Positions 38,648 to 46,917 are shown, numbered from the stretch's first letter. The stretch is 61,934 nucleotides of DNA from Candidatus Enterococcus moelleringii (GCF_017377575.1 NZ_JAFREM010000019.1:1-61934), one strand, 5' to 3'. Notes: generated from the letters alone by a model not told the origin. Program-made: numbers and translations.

Positions 38648-40402
38648 ATGAAAGAACTGTTTAATGAGCGGCCAAAACATATTCAGACACAAAATACGAT
38701 CAGTAAATGGATGACCACCGATCCGATTACCATCAATATCAACGAAACCATCAACAGTGCCATCCAGATTTTTGCTGAGAACAATTTCTACAGCATTCCC
38801 GTAGTGGATGATCACAATTTTCTGGAGGGGATGATTACTAAAAGCTCAATTATGCTGGCGCTTTATCAAAATCAATCCACTGCCGAACCGATTCGTTCGA
38901 TTATTGAAGCCTCCTTCGATGCGGTTTTCCCTTTGGACCCTTTGGAAAAAGCCTTGAATATGACCGAAGGCTGTTTGCCGGTAATTAAGGAAGATCGCAC
39001 GTTGATCGGCATCATCACCCGGACCGATTTGCTTAAAGCCAAGTCGGTCGAAATGGATACCGTCAAGCATTCGCTGAATTCCATGTCGATTTTGCAGCAG
39101 GTACTGGATAATTCCTATGAAGGCATCGTGGTAGTGGATCAAAATGGCCTGATCACCGACATTAATTCCGCCTACTGTCGAATTCTCGGTAAAAATCGCG
39201 AGGAAGTTCTGCACCAGCCGGTTGAGGAAGTGATCGAAAACACCCAGCTGCATCTAATTTGCAAAAACGGCAAGGAAGAACGGGACCAAATCCAGCGCAT
39301 CCACGACAAAGAAATGGTGGTCCATCGGGTGCCATTATTTGAAAAAAATCAGCTGATTGGTGCCATGGGCATTATTATTCACCGCAGCATTGAGGAAATG
39401 TACCATTTGACCGACAAAATGACCACCAAAGAAGCTGCCCAACACTTACCAATTAAGCATTCCAGCGATGCCTTGGCAAAAATTGTCGGCAATTCACCAA
39501 AAACCGCTCAGCTGAAGCATCGGATGAAACGAATGGCGGCCCTGCCCTCTAATGTTTTGATCACCGGCGAGAGCGGTACCGGAAAAGAATTGTATGCCCA
39601 AACGCTTCACGCCTTGAGCCCGGTAAGCGACGGACCTTTTATTGCCATCAATTGTTCAGCGATTCCGGATAACCTGCTGGAGTCTGAGCTGTTCGGTTAC
39701 GTGGAAGGATCTTTTACCGGAGCCTTAAAGGGTGGGAAAAAAGGAAAGTTTGAATTGGCGGAAAATGGTACGATTTTCCTAGACGAAATCGGTGATATGC
39801 CGCTGTTGATGCAGGCCAAAATTTTGCGGGTGCTGCAGGAGAGAACGATTGAACCGGTGGGCGGTACCTTTTCCAAAAAAGTGAACGCCCGAGTGATCGC
39901 CGCCACCAATCAACATTTAGAAGAAAAAATTGCCAAAAAAGAATTTCGCGAGGATTTGTTTTACCGTTTGAACGTTTTGACTTTAGAGCTGCCGTCCTTA
40001 AGACAAAACAAAGCCGACGTGCCACTACTGCTGGAATATTATTTAACATTTTTCGCCAGCGAATTTCAGCTAAAAGAACCGCTGCTTTCTCCTAAAGCGA
40101 GAGAAGTTTTGTTGACCTATGATTTTCCCGGCAACATTCGCGAATTGACCAATTTGTGCGAAGCCTTGGTGGGCATGTCTGAGGGAGGCTATATTCACCT
40201 GTCGGATTTGCCGGAGCGAATTCGCAACTTTGCTAAACCTTCCCAACCATCTAAGCTGTTGGAACAAAAAGGCGATGCCGAGCGGGAATTAATTCTGTCT
40301 ACTCTGGACTCGGTGAATTACAACAAAACCATCTGCGCCGAAAAGCTGGGGATTCAACGCTCCACCCTTTACAATAAAATGAAAAAGTATGGGATAAGGT
40401 AA
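38648..40402 (+). CDS. Sigma-54-dependent transcriptional activator with CBS pair and PAS domain
   Basis: The 584-aa protein has two CBS domains (residues about 18-75 and 80-135), a PAS domain (about 150-205), and an AAA+ core. The core has Walker A GESGTGKE near 307, the sigma-54-contacting loop as GSFTGA (usual GAFTGA) near 355, and GTIFLDEIGDM as Walker B. A Fis-type HTH (NKTICAEKLGIQRSTLYNKMK) ends it. CBS pairs sense adenosyl ligands and PAS a small ligand or redox state. I chose the ATG at 38648; a TTG directly before it is also possible. It is divergent from iolA, whose sigma-54 promoter it very likely opens. Confidence 0.92.
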   Translation: MKELFNERPKHIQTQNTISKWMTTDPITININETINSAIQIFAENNFYSIPVVDDHNFLEGMITKSSIMLALYQNQSTAEPIRSIIEASFDAVFPLDPLEKALNMTEGCLPVIKEDRTLIGIITRTDLLKAKSVEMDTVKHSLNSMSILQQVLDNSYEGIVVVDQNGLITDINSAYCRILGKNREEVLHQPVEEVIENTQLHLICKNGKEERDQIQRIHDKEMVVHRVPLFEKNQLIGAMGIIIHRSIEEMYHLTDKMTTKEAAQHLPIKHSSDALAKIVGNSPKTAQLKHRMKRMAALPSNVLITGESGTGKELYAQTLHALSPVSDGPFIAINCSAIPDNLLESELFGYVEGSFTGALKGGKKGKFELAENGTIFLDEIGDMPLLMQAKILRVLQERTIEPVGGTFSKKVNARVIAATNQHLEEKIAKKEFREDLFYRLNVLTLELPSLRQNKADVPLLLEYYLTFFASEFQLKEPLLSPKAREVLLTYDFPGNIRELTNLCEALVGMSEGGYIHLSDLPERIRNFAKPSQPSKLLEQKGDAERELILSTLDSVNYNKTICAEKLGIQRSTLYNKMKKYGIR

Positions 40403-40423
40403 ACAAAAAATTTCACCTTATCC
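40392..40423. terminator. Hairpin at the end of the activator gene
   Basis: GGATAAGGT (40392-40400) pairs with ACCTTATCC (40415-40423) across an A/T-rich 14-base loop; it overlaps the stop codon. The following tract is not U-rich, so termination is uncertain. Confidence 0.55.
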
Positions 40424-40823
40424 AGAACAAAAACGAGCCGATCCTCAATTTTTTTACGCAAATATAGTTTACAGCTTCACAAATAACGCGTATATTATTT
40501 GTTAATAATTCAAAATTCCAATTTGCGTTTAAAAGAATCGAGGTGGCTCTTTCAATAAAAGATACGAAACAAGTTTGATTCCGTCGAGACCCGACAGCTT
40601 CACTTGCAACCAAGTACCCAAGTACCAGAAATCTTTGCTAAACAGCTTCGTACAACCCGAAAATGAAAAGGCTCCTAATTTCGATCGCCAACTTTTGTAA
40701 GCGGTTAACCGATACTCTGCCAGACTATTTCTTAACGTTCGTTTCCAGTTTGCACTTTGCAAAAAAGTCCGAAATGGATGAGTATTTCACTTAAAAGTAA
40801 ATCATAGAGCGAGGTATAAGCCC
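40424..40823. other. Intergenic region without a supported gene
   Basis: About 400 bp between the sigma-54 activator and the aldose-epimerase gene. A minus-strand frame of 77 codons (40529-40762) exists but has no ribosome site and an ordinary random composition. No RNA motif was recognised. Confidence 0.5.
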
Positions 40824-41693
40824 ATGACCATAACCATCTCTAACCAAAGCATAACAGCCAAAATCAGCACGCATGGTGCCGAACTAATCAGCTTCCAATC
40901 AGAAGGCATTGAATTTATTTGGCAGGCAGATCCCAACCATTGGGACTGGCACGCGCCGATTCTTTTTCCTTTTATCGGGCGACTGAAAGACAATCAGTAC
41001 ACTTATAAAGGGAAAAACTATTCGATGCCGAAGCACGGCTTTATTCGGGATTGCCAATTTGACATACTTGCCATGACCAATGAATTAGTCATTCTGACAT
41101 TTTCCAGCAATGAAGAAACCCTCAAGCTCTACCCCTTCGAATTTACCTTGAATGTAAAATACGAGATCTGGGGCGAAGGCTTGAGAGTCCACTTTAACTT
41201 AAAAAACACCGGACCCGAAGAAATGATCTTTGCTCTGGGAAGCCACCCGGCCTTCAATGTTCCCTTGGAAGATCACTTGACCTTTGACGACTACTATTTC
41301 TCATTTTTGCCATCCAAATGCCGAACGACGATTCCGCTAGAAGAACATTTTGTGAATTTTGACAAACGAACCTTAGGCCAGACTAACACCTATATCAGGC
41401 TTTGCCATGATCTCTTCAGCAACAGCTCGTTGATCTATGAAACCAAAGGACTGAATGCCTTTATGATCGAAAGCGAAAAGTCCATCCATGATATTACCGT
41501 GGTGTATAAGAATTTCCCTTATGTTGCTTTGTGGTCGCCGTACCCCAAGGAAGCCGATTTTGTCTGCATTGAGCCCTGGTTTGGCATGACCGATACTACA
41601 AATTCCACAGGAAAACTTGAAGACCGCCTAGGAATGAACCGATTAGCCAGCGACGAAACGTTTGAAACAGAATACTCAATCATCATTCATTGA
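40824..41693 (+). CDS. Aldose 1-epimerase (galactose mutarotase) family protein, LacX-like
   Basis: The 289-aa protein has the mutarotase beta-supersandwich motifs: HGAELISFQSEGIEFIWQ near the N-terminus, PILFPFIGRLKDNQY, MPKHGFIRDCQF, with the active-site histidine, and LGSHPAFNVPL with the second histidine region. It fits the short LacX-like subgroup that interconverts sugar anomers. It has a GAGG ribosome site and a terminator beyond its end. Nothing nearby fixes the substrate. Confidence 0.87.
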   Translation: MTITISNQSITAKISTHGAELISFQSEGIEFIWQADPNHWDWHAPILFPFIGRLKDNQYTYKGKNYSMPKHGFIRDCQFDILAMTNELVILTFSSNEETLKLYPFEFTLNVKYEIWGEGLRVHFNLKNTGPEEMIFALGSHPAFNVPLEDHLTFDDYYFSFLPSKCRTTIPLEEHFVNFDKRTLGQTNTYIRLCHDLFSNSSLIYETKGLNAFMIESEKSIHDITVVYKNFPYVALWSPYPKEADFVCIEPWFGMTDTTNSTGKLEDRLGMNRLASDETFETEYSIIIH

Positions 41694-41736
41694 TCAGAAA
41701 CGTTTGTCTTCCAGGATTTTAAATGAACATTTGCCA

Positions 41737-41767
41737 CAAGCTCTTCCCAAATTTCGGGGAGAGCTTG
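41737..41767 (+). terminator. Terminator of the aldose-epimerase gene
   Basis: CAAGCTCTTCCC (41737-41748) pairs with GGGGAGAGCTTG (41756-41767) with one G-T pair, followed by TTTGATT. Confidence 0.85.
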
Positions 41768-41915
41768 TTTGATTCGATAAAAAAAGCAGATTTTATTCCA
41801 AACGCCCCTCCGACTTTTTGTTATTTAATCCAACATTTCCTTTTAAGTACGTTTCACCTGAAAAGCCAAATTCCTTATCACATCAACCTTAATCCACTTT
41901 TCTCTCTTAAAATCC

Positions 41916-42082
41916 CTAAGTGTCCCCAGCACCCTAGAAAATAACTTTTAGTAAATTTTACTGTACGATTAAATCAACGTTTCTATAAATGTCCCTGGAC
42001 AATAACTATAGGTTTCGGGACACTTAGCCATTTTGTTCTTTTTTCTCTATCTGTTATCTTTTAGTCACCGGCCGGAACAAAA
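41916..42082 (+). promoter_or_regulatory. Promoter region with wide inverted repeat, copy 1
   Basis: CTAAGTGTCCC (41916-41926) is perfectly mirrored by GGGACACTTAG (42017-42027), 112 bp end to end. Between the arms lie an AT block (AAAATAACTTTTAGTAAAT, then TTTACT) and a TGTCCCTGGACA dyad. Downstream, TTTTGTTC (42031-42038) and GAACAAAA (42075-42082) can form a leader hairpin just ahead of the AGGAGG site. The same design stands at 59649-59820. A regulator-binding, DNA-looping site is inferred. Confidence 0.65.
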
Positions 42083-42102
42083 AAATTTAGGAGGAAGCAT
42101 CA

Positions 42103-42318
42103 ATGATTCAACCGTTAGGAACCAAATTACACGTACTCATCGAACAAGAAGGCGAAGACAAACAAAAGAAAGTGAACTTCAGCAATGTGATCACCAGTCC
42201 AGCCGAAGCCGACATCGTAAAACTAGGCGAGGTCATGGCGGACCTGGGACAAGAAGGAAGCAGCTTAGACAGCGTCATCGTCACTAATCAAACCCGCGTC
42301 GTTAAGACCGCCCAGTAA
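42103..42318 (+). CDS. DUF1659 family protein (copy 1)
   Basis: The 71-aa protein matches the DUF1659 pattern: QPLGTKLHVLIEQEGEDKQK, then KVNFSNVITSPAEADIVKLGEVMADLGQE and VIVTNQTRV. The function of this family is unknown; in Firmicutes it is often encoded beside DUF2922 proteins. It has an AGGAGG site 8 bases before the ATG and is first in the operon, 15 bp before the 129-aa gene. It differs at only a few positions from the protein at 59836-60051. Confidence 0.85.
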   Translation: MIQPLGTKLHVLIEQEGEDKQKKVNFSNVITSPAEADIVKLGEVMADLGQEGSSLDSVIVTNQTRVVKTAQ

Positions 42319-42333
42319 AGGAGGAAAAACATC

Positions 42334-42723
42334 ATGACTGATCTGCCATTTACCCAATATCAGGTTTTTCATTTGAAAGCCAAGACATTACGAGAACAAA
42401 TTTCTGCTTATTATCAGGAAACGCAAAATAGCTCCGTGACCATCCAGCTGCTACTAGCTATGAAAATCCGGAAGCAGCTGGGGGAACAGGATTTTGAACT
42501 ATTTTTGAAGGATTTAGTCCGCCATTTATTCAGTAAAGCTACCGTCAACCGTGCCTTACGTCGCTATTTCTATTTCTTTAGCGAATATTTTGAAGAAACC
42601 GAGTGGGAAATGCTGACAGCCAGATGTTTTCCACCTAAGCATAGCAACACTGATTTAATGGAAGTTATTCAAGCCGATTCAACTGTCACTGGAACCGAAT
42701 CCGAGCTCTCGGAAAGTTCCTGA
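42334..42723 (+). CDS. Uncharacterised 129-aa protein (copy 1)
   Basis: The protein starts MTDLPFTQYQVFHLKAKTL and is helical and charged, with ELFLKDLVRHLFSK and NRALRRYFYFFSEYFEETEWEM in the second half and a polar tail ending SELSESS. It has no signal peptide or membrane segment. By eye 18 of 129 residues differ from the copy at 60333-60722. No known domain was recognised; the arrangement of aromatic-rich helices could be a small DNA- or RNA-polymerase-binding protein, but this is not shown. A good AGGAGG site precedes it. Confidence 0.75.
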   Translation: MTDLPFTQYQVFHLKAKTLREQISAYYQETQNSSVTIQLLLAMKIRKQLGEQDFELFLKDLVRHLFSKATVNRALRRYFYFFSEYFEETEWEMLTARCFPPKHSNTDLMEVIQADSTVTGTESELSESS

Positions 42724-42761
42724 AAAACAAAAACTAACTAAACTAAAGGAGAGAAAAAATT

Positions 42762-43472
42762 ATGTTAAAACTAGCAACTGTATTTGAAAATGCCGCCGGT
42801 AAAAACCACCGCTGGTCTTACAACAACCCAAACCCGAACAAAACTGCCGATGAAATCAAGGAAGCTTTGGAAGCACTGACCACATTAAACCTGTTCCAAA
42901 AAGACGGTGTGCGTCAATTTTGCAAAGTCGTTTCTGCCAAATTTGTGGAAACCATCGAAACACCGCTTTTTGACCTTAGCCAACAAGCCGAAACCTATGT
43001 GGCAGATGCCAATAATGCTTTTGCGCCGTTTATTATTGCTGATGAAAGTACCCAAGTCTCTGAACCAGCCGAAGAACCGAAAGCAATTGTAAAAGAAGAA
43101 AAAACCGAACAGCCTGCAGCAAAATCAGCTCTAGAAACAATCGAAGCTGCACCGAAGTCTGTCCTGGAAAAAGCCGGAATTCCCAGCCAAGCAAAAACCG
43201 CCTTGGACGCAGCGTTTGTCAATCCAACGACTACTTCTGCAAAGGCTCCCGTGGTGAACCCAGCTTCATTAACCAAGGCTGTCGAAAAATCTGCGGAAAA
43301 AGCGGTTCAAGCTGAAGCAACCCCTGCCGAAATTGAACCTGAAGCACCCGTTGCAGAGATTCCAGCAGTCAAAAGGGCGACCAACCCACGCAAAGAAAAG
43401 GTCGATCGGCTGCGAGCCTATCACGAAGCCAACAAGAAGAAGAAGAAAAAAGGGAAAAAGAAAAAACGCTAA
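42762..43472 (+). CDS. DUF2922 protein with Ala/Pro-rich linker and basic tail (copy 1)
   Basis: The 236-aa protein starts with a DUF2922 domain (residues 1-70: KLATVFENAAGKNHRWSYNN, then TLNLFQKDGVRQFCKVVSAKFVETIET). The next 130 residues are an Ala/Glu/Pro/Lys-rich, probably disordered linker with APKSVLEKAGIPSQAKTALD. The end, NPRKEKVDRLRAYHEANKKK then KKKGKKKKR, is extremely basic. Usual DUF2922 proteins are only about 70 aa, so the tail is an addition that may bind nucleic acid or an anionic polymer. There is no signal peptide. Confidence 0.8.
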   Translation: MLKLATVFENAAGKNHRWSYNNPNPNKTADEIKEALEALTTLNLFQKDGVRQFCKVVSAKFVETIETPLFDLSQQAETYVADANNAFAPFIIADESTQVSEPAEEPKAIVKEEKTEQPAAKSALETIEAAPKSVLEKAGIPSQAKTALDAAFVNPTTTSAKAPVVNPASLTKAVEKSAEKAVQAEATPAEIEPEAPVAEIPAVKRATNPRKEKVDRLRAYHEANKKKKKKGKKKKR

Positions 43473-43967
43473 CTAGCGGCCATTCTCTTAAACGGTACTA
43501 TCTTGAAGGTGCGTGCGCGCCGCACCTTCTTTATAGGTAAGATCGTGGTAAATTAAGGCGTCCTTTTCCCACAATTTGTTCGTTGACAATTGAATAGAGA
43601 TAACTTACCAAAGCGTCGTAGAAATACTTAAGACACTAGCCTCAGCCAAATAGAAATGGGCCCTTCTATTTTGGCTAATGGTTCTGTCGTCTAGTTTTGT
43701 TCTGCTGATTATCTTTGCTTGAACTGTTCACTTTACCTTCACAGATCTGTTCCGGTTCGAAATAGTCTAACAGTTCTTTGTTACATACATTCATCCCTCA
43801 AATCCGCCAAAAGCAGCGACTAAGAGACAAAGAAAAACGCCCTGCATTTCGTAAGGACGTTTGAAGGTGCTATTAGTAATTAGCCAAGATCGGGTTCAAA
43901 CAGATCTTCTTGACCGTACATATCCCTTGTTCATCTTAATTTTTTGCTTGAAACCAATTATTTCTAC
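43473..43967. other. Region downstream of copy 1 with hairpins and no toxin gene
   Basis: The stem AAGGTGCG (43506-43513)/CGCACCTT (43521-43528) is the counterpart of 61730-61752 in copy 2, but the holin-like toxin between the operon and this hairpin is absent. A second dyad AGCCAAATAGAA/TTCTATTTTGGCT spans 43644-43676. A minus-strand frame of 39 codons (43675-43794) has only a poor ribosome site. The terminator of the nucleotidase gene is at 43835-43862. Confidence 0.6.
43835..43862 (-). terminator. Terminator of the nucleotidase gene
   Basis: AAACGCCCT (43835-43843) pairs with AGGACGTTT (43854-43862) with one mismatch; a T-run follows on the minus strand. Confidence 0.75.
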
Positions 43968-44513
43968 TTACGATCCATACCGAGCTTCAAAAAAGTCTAC
44001 TACCTCTTGCCAATTATTCAGCTTGATGTCGTAGGTTTCATTGTAATTATGGGGTGCCCCAAATAAAATTCCGGTTCCTTTGAAGGTTTCGAGATGACGG
44101 ATGTGATCATCAATCAGGTAATCGGCGGCAATAATCGATTTGTCTCCGCAAAACACATAATTATCGTCAGGTATAAAAGCAAAATGCGTTTGCAACCAAG
44201 CATACTTAGCATTAAAGCAGGTGGGAACCTCCATCGCAGCTGTGGCAATATACACTTCATGCTTTTCTGCCAGCTTCCGCAGCCCCTCTTGGGCGCCTTC
44301 AATTACCGCAAAGTCGGCAAAATGATCCTCTTCTCTGATAAAAGCACGGATGGCTCCAGTGTGCTCCGGGTGAAGATGTCGCAGCTTTCTCCCTTGCAGA
44401 TCAGCTTTCGTGTATTCGGTTCCAAAACGTTGGTTATAAACCTGCAGCTCTTTTGCCACATAATCAGCAATTACCTCATCCATATCCACAGCTATTCGTA
44501 CCATCTCGCCCAT
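43968..44513 (-). CDS. 5'(3')-deoxyribonucleotidase-like HAD phosphatase (NT5C family)
   Basis: The protein of about 181 aa starts with the HAD motif I RIAVDMDEVIADYV, where DMDEV carries the nucleophile and acid/base aspartates. EVYIATAAM is motif II, and DYLIDDHIRHLETF with GILFGAPHNY form the C-terminal part of the NT5C fold. It likely dephosphorylates deoxynucleoside monophosphates. Start choice is uncertain: ATG at 44513 fits an AAAGG site; ATG at 44504 is equally reasonable; the GTG at 44519 lies inside the ribosome site. Confidence 0.85.
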   Translation of the reverse strand: MGEMVRIAVDMDEVIADYVAKELQVYNQRFGTEYTKADLQGRKLRHLHPEHTGAIRAFIREEDHFADFAVIEGAQEGLRKLAEKHEVYIATAAMEVPTCFNAKYAWLQTHFAFIPDDNYVFCGDKSIIAADYLIDDHIRHLETFKGTGILFGAPHNYNETYDIKLNNWQEVVDFFEARYGS

Positions 44514-44519
44514 TTCCAC

Positions 44520-45060
44520 CTTTCAATTAAGAACAGACCCATTTAATCCCATTCTGATTTTCTATTCAACATTTGCACAACACGGGAACTGACAAATCAG
44601 TTCCATACCAACTCCATCATAAGTCAAAAGTTAGATATATTCAAATAGCGATCAGGTCGGTGGGACGAATTTTTTTATGGAATCTAGTGATTTACTGAGT
44701 GAAGATTACTATTTCCCAGTGGTAATCGAATCGGAAACAAAAACACGGGCCTATAGGCTTTATGTAGCGATATCCTGCTGAATATAGTAAAAAAATACTT
44801 ATAATATAGGTGTAGAGAGTTGTTACTATGGCACGCTGAGACACTATAAAATATTTTATGAAAAAGGTGGTGTTGCCGGCATTTCTTGCATGTTTTTTGT
44901 TTACCGTGTTCAAATGCTTTTCGCTAAAAACGTCTTATAGGATTATCGTAATGCAGCGGCTCCTTGTGGCCGCATGGTACATTGTGTTGACCGTTTTGAG
45001 TTTGCTTTTGTAAAAAATAAAGTGCGCGACATCTGATACAAGCCGTCGCGCACGTTGTTT
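44520..45060. other. Intergenic region with a probable short transcript
   Basis: A TATAAT box lies at 44800-44805 on the plus strand, and a perfect terminator at 45022-45053, so a transcript of about 240 nt is likely. It could encode a 51-codon hydrophobic peptide (ATG 44858, stop 45013) or a 20-codon one inside it (from 44951), though ribosome sites are poor. A 73-codon frame on the minus strand (44692-44913) was not supported. Confidence 0.5.
45022..45053. terminator. Bidirectional terminator between two small transcription units
   Basis: GTGCGCGAC (45022-45030) pairs perfectly with GTCGCGCAC (45045-45053). T-rich tracts follow on both strands. Confidence 0.9.
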
Positions 45061-45141
45061 TTATTTTTTTGCTGGCCAGTTTCTTTGGGAGCTAAGCGAT
45101 AGGAAAACCACGAATATATATTTACCAACGATACTCTTCAT
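45061..45141 (-). CDS. Small 26-aa peptide, candidate type I toxin
   Basis: A GGGGGGTGAT ribosome site stands directly before ATG, and the frame MKSIVGKYIFVVFLSLSSQR then NWPAKK stops just before the shared terminator. The peptide has one hydrophobic segment and a basic end, the look of type I toxins. A plus-strand transcript converges on it and shares the terminator, as toxin/antisense pairs do. No named family was recognised. Confidence 0.5.
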   Translation of the reverse strand: MKSIVGKYIFVVFLSLSSQRNWPAKK

Positions 45142-45191
45142 ATCACCCCCCAGTTTGAACTATGACTATCAAGAGTCCAGCCTATTCTTAC

Positions 45192-46061
45192 TTAAGTCAA
45201 CGGCAAAAGCATTTCATACTGTCCGCCAGTAATTTCTGCCCCCACGTCACGCAAAAAGTTGATGCAGCTATCACAAGAATCATCTACATTCACAAAGCGC
45301 AATTCCCCGGTTTGTGAGTACTGCATTAACGTGGAAATGATGCCTTGTCCAATTCCTTTTCGCCGGTAATCTTGCCGCACAGCAAATTGTGGTACATCTC
45401 CCGTCGCTTTTTCAACGATCCCATAGCCAACAATTTCAGAATCGCGGCGCACCAATACATAGACGAATTTTTCCGGCACTGCCTGGACCGAATCAATAGA
45501 GTTTTGCCAAGAGGCATCAAAATCCCAGAAGCTCTTCACTATTTCCCATTCATCCAGCGCAATGCCCGGCACGCAATCAATTCCTTCCGTCGTTGTGGTC
45601 TGTACACTATTTTTATTTAGCTTGAATACCGAGAAGGTTCTTGTTACCGTGAACCCTTGTTTTTTGTATAGTTCAAATGCTACTTTATTACTCTTGAGCA
45701 CTTCAAGCAAATATTGTTCCACACCTCGCTGCTTTAGTACATCAAGTACCTCATCAAATAGGTGGCTGGTAATTCCTTGCTTTCTGTAGGCTGGGGTTAC
45801 ACCCGTTCCGGTATCATAGGCGGTCAGCTTGCCTTGCCATTGCCTTAACCCGTTCAAAACAAATCCCACCAGATCCTGGTCTGGTTCAGTAAATGCACCC
45901 ATTGATATATCAGGGGTAAAGCCTCGTCGTTTCATCATTGTTTGAAAATTTTCTAGCGACAAAGGAAGCTTCACTGCATAATCAGAAAACGCATCCTGAA
46001 AAGCGCGGTGGATTACTTTTATATCAATGTTTTCAAGCAGCATGGGGTTGATTTCGTTCAT
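45192..46061 (-). CDS. GNAT-family N-acetyltransferase with two domains
   Basis: The 289-aa protein has two GNAT-like acetyl-CoA folds in tandem. The first holds GVTPAYRKQGITSHLFDEVLDVL and EVLKSNKVAFELYKKQGF. The second holds FAVRQDYRRKGIGQGIISTL, the pyrophosphate-binding Q/R-x-x-G-x-G/A signature, and ends with a CxxC-containing SCDSCINFLRDVGAE. The substrate is unknown. The start ATG at 46061 has an AAGGAGACGATTCCA leader. Confidence 0.85.
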   Translation of the reverse strand: MNEINPMLLENIDIKVIHRAFQDAFSDYAVKLPLSLENFQTMMKRRGFTPDISMGAFTEPDQDLVGFVLNGLRQWQGKLTAYDTGTGVTPAYRKQGITSHLFDEVLDVLKQRGVEQYLLEVLKSNKVAFELYKKQGFTVTRTFSVFKLNKNSVQTTTTEGIDCVPGIALDEWEIVKSFWDFDASWQNSIDSVQAVPEKFVYVLVRRDSEIVGYGIVEKATGDVPQFAVRQDYRRKGIGQGIISTLMQYSQTGELRFVNVDDSCDSCINFLRDVGAEITGGQYEMLLPLT

Positions 46062-46142
46062 TGGAATCGTCTCCTTCTCTTTTTATTCCATAATAACATT
46101 AGTTGGTACAGGAAGCAGATTTTTTCAAACGAGAAATACGCA

Positions 46143-46391
46143 TCAATGAATTTCACATTTGGGCATTAACTGCAATAATTTAGGAACTAAAACAACCCCA
46201 TCGATTGAGCCGACATCAAAACAAAAGCTCTCTGCCTTTTTTTCTTCATTAAAAAATTTGATATTGAGAAAGACGACGGCTCCGTCCAAAAGCTTGCCAT
46301 GGTCTCTAAAACTAGGCGCTTTGCCCAAATATTGCCGCTTACTTCCGTCAATTTGATATTCTTTTTTGGTTCCCGACCTTGTTTGGGTCAT
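46143..46391 (-). CDS. Uncharacterised 82-aa protein
   Basis: The start at 46391 follows GAGGATCACG; in-frame ATGs at 46403 and 46412 are alternatives. The protein starts MTQTRSGTKKEYQIDGSKRQ and has a beta-strand-rich centre (AVVFLNIKFFNEEKKAESF). No signal peptide or known family was seen. It is probably cytoplasmic and belongs to the string of small minus-strand genes that runs from 48819 to 46143. Confidence 0.5.
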   Translation of the reverse strand: MTQTRSGTKKEYQIDGSKRQYLGKAPSFRDHGKLLDGAVVFLNIKFFNEEKKAESFCFDVGSIDGVVLVPKLLQLMPKCEIH

Positions 46392-46469
46392 CGTGATCCT
46401 CATAGCACCCATACCTTATAATAAACTAGTCACTCACTTGAAGCTCCCGTACACAAGCAGCGTTTCCCT

Positions 46470-46877
46470 TTAGAATAAAAGCCACAGAAGGATCAACCCA
46501 GTAATAACACCAACACAGCCGAATAGAATAGATAGCAACCTTCTGCCAGTTTTATTTGCGATTACTTGTGACATTTTGATCCCACCAACTGACAGTATGA
46601 TCATTAATCCCAGCAAACATCTTCTAATAATTTGCACTGCCTTGATAGAAAGCTCCGCTAAGAAACCCGCAAACGGCAGCAAGGCCAAAACGCCTACCAA
46701 CAATAACAGACTAAAACCAATCAGCAATAAATTCTTAGCCGTTTGATTCTTAAGCTTCAAAACTGCCGTTGTCCCGCCGACAATGCTGACGATAACTGAC
46801 GTGAAGCCCATCAACAAAAGAGACCCTGCAATAACCAGCATGAGAATCGGAAAAAGTATCAGTACAACATGAAACAT
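46470..46877 (-). CDS. Small membrane protein with four predicted helices
   Basis: The 135-aa protein has hydrophobic segments at about residues 3-38, 48-75, 80-100 and 112-135. The first contains SLLLMGFTSVIVSIVGGTTAV. No family was recognised. Its neighbours are small unknown membrane or lipoprotein-like genes. Confidence 0.6.
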   Translation of the reverse strand: MFHVVLILFPILMLVIAGSLLLMGFTSVIVSIVGGTTAVLKLKNQTAKNLLLIGFSLLLLVGVLALLPFAGFLAELSIKAVQIIRRCLLGLMIILSVGGIKMSQVIANKTGRRLLSILFGCVGVITGLILLWLLF

Positions 46878-46917
46878 TGAATCCCTCCTAACAATAAAAC
46901 CAAATCAACTACACCAA

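Larger units (their letters stand above)
41901..43555 (+). repeat. Direct repeat copy 1: promoter plus DUF1659/129-aa/DUF2922 operon
   Basis: This block is repeated in the same orientation at about 59634-61796, with strong nucleotide identity in promoter and genes. Differences are an additional short DUF2922 gene and a holin-like toxin segment, both present only in copy 2. Confidence 0.88.

Noticed and set aside
40529-40762. 77-codon minus-strand frame in the intergenic region
   Set aside because: No ribosome site, no family resemblance and unremarkable composition.
41931-41965. ComK box (AAAA-N5-TTTT) in the duplicated promoters
   Set aside because: The AT block has 4-base spacing and no second box at a canonical distance, so the resemblance is too weak to call.
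43675-43794. 39-codon minus-strand frame
   Set aside because: The ribosome site is fused to the start codon, and the composition is not convincing.
44692-44913. 73-codon minus-strand frame
   Set aside because: No ribosome site, and it overlaps the likely promoter of the opposite small transcript.
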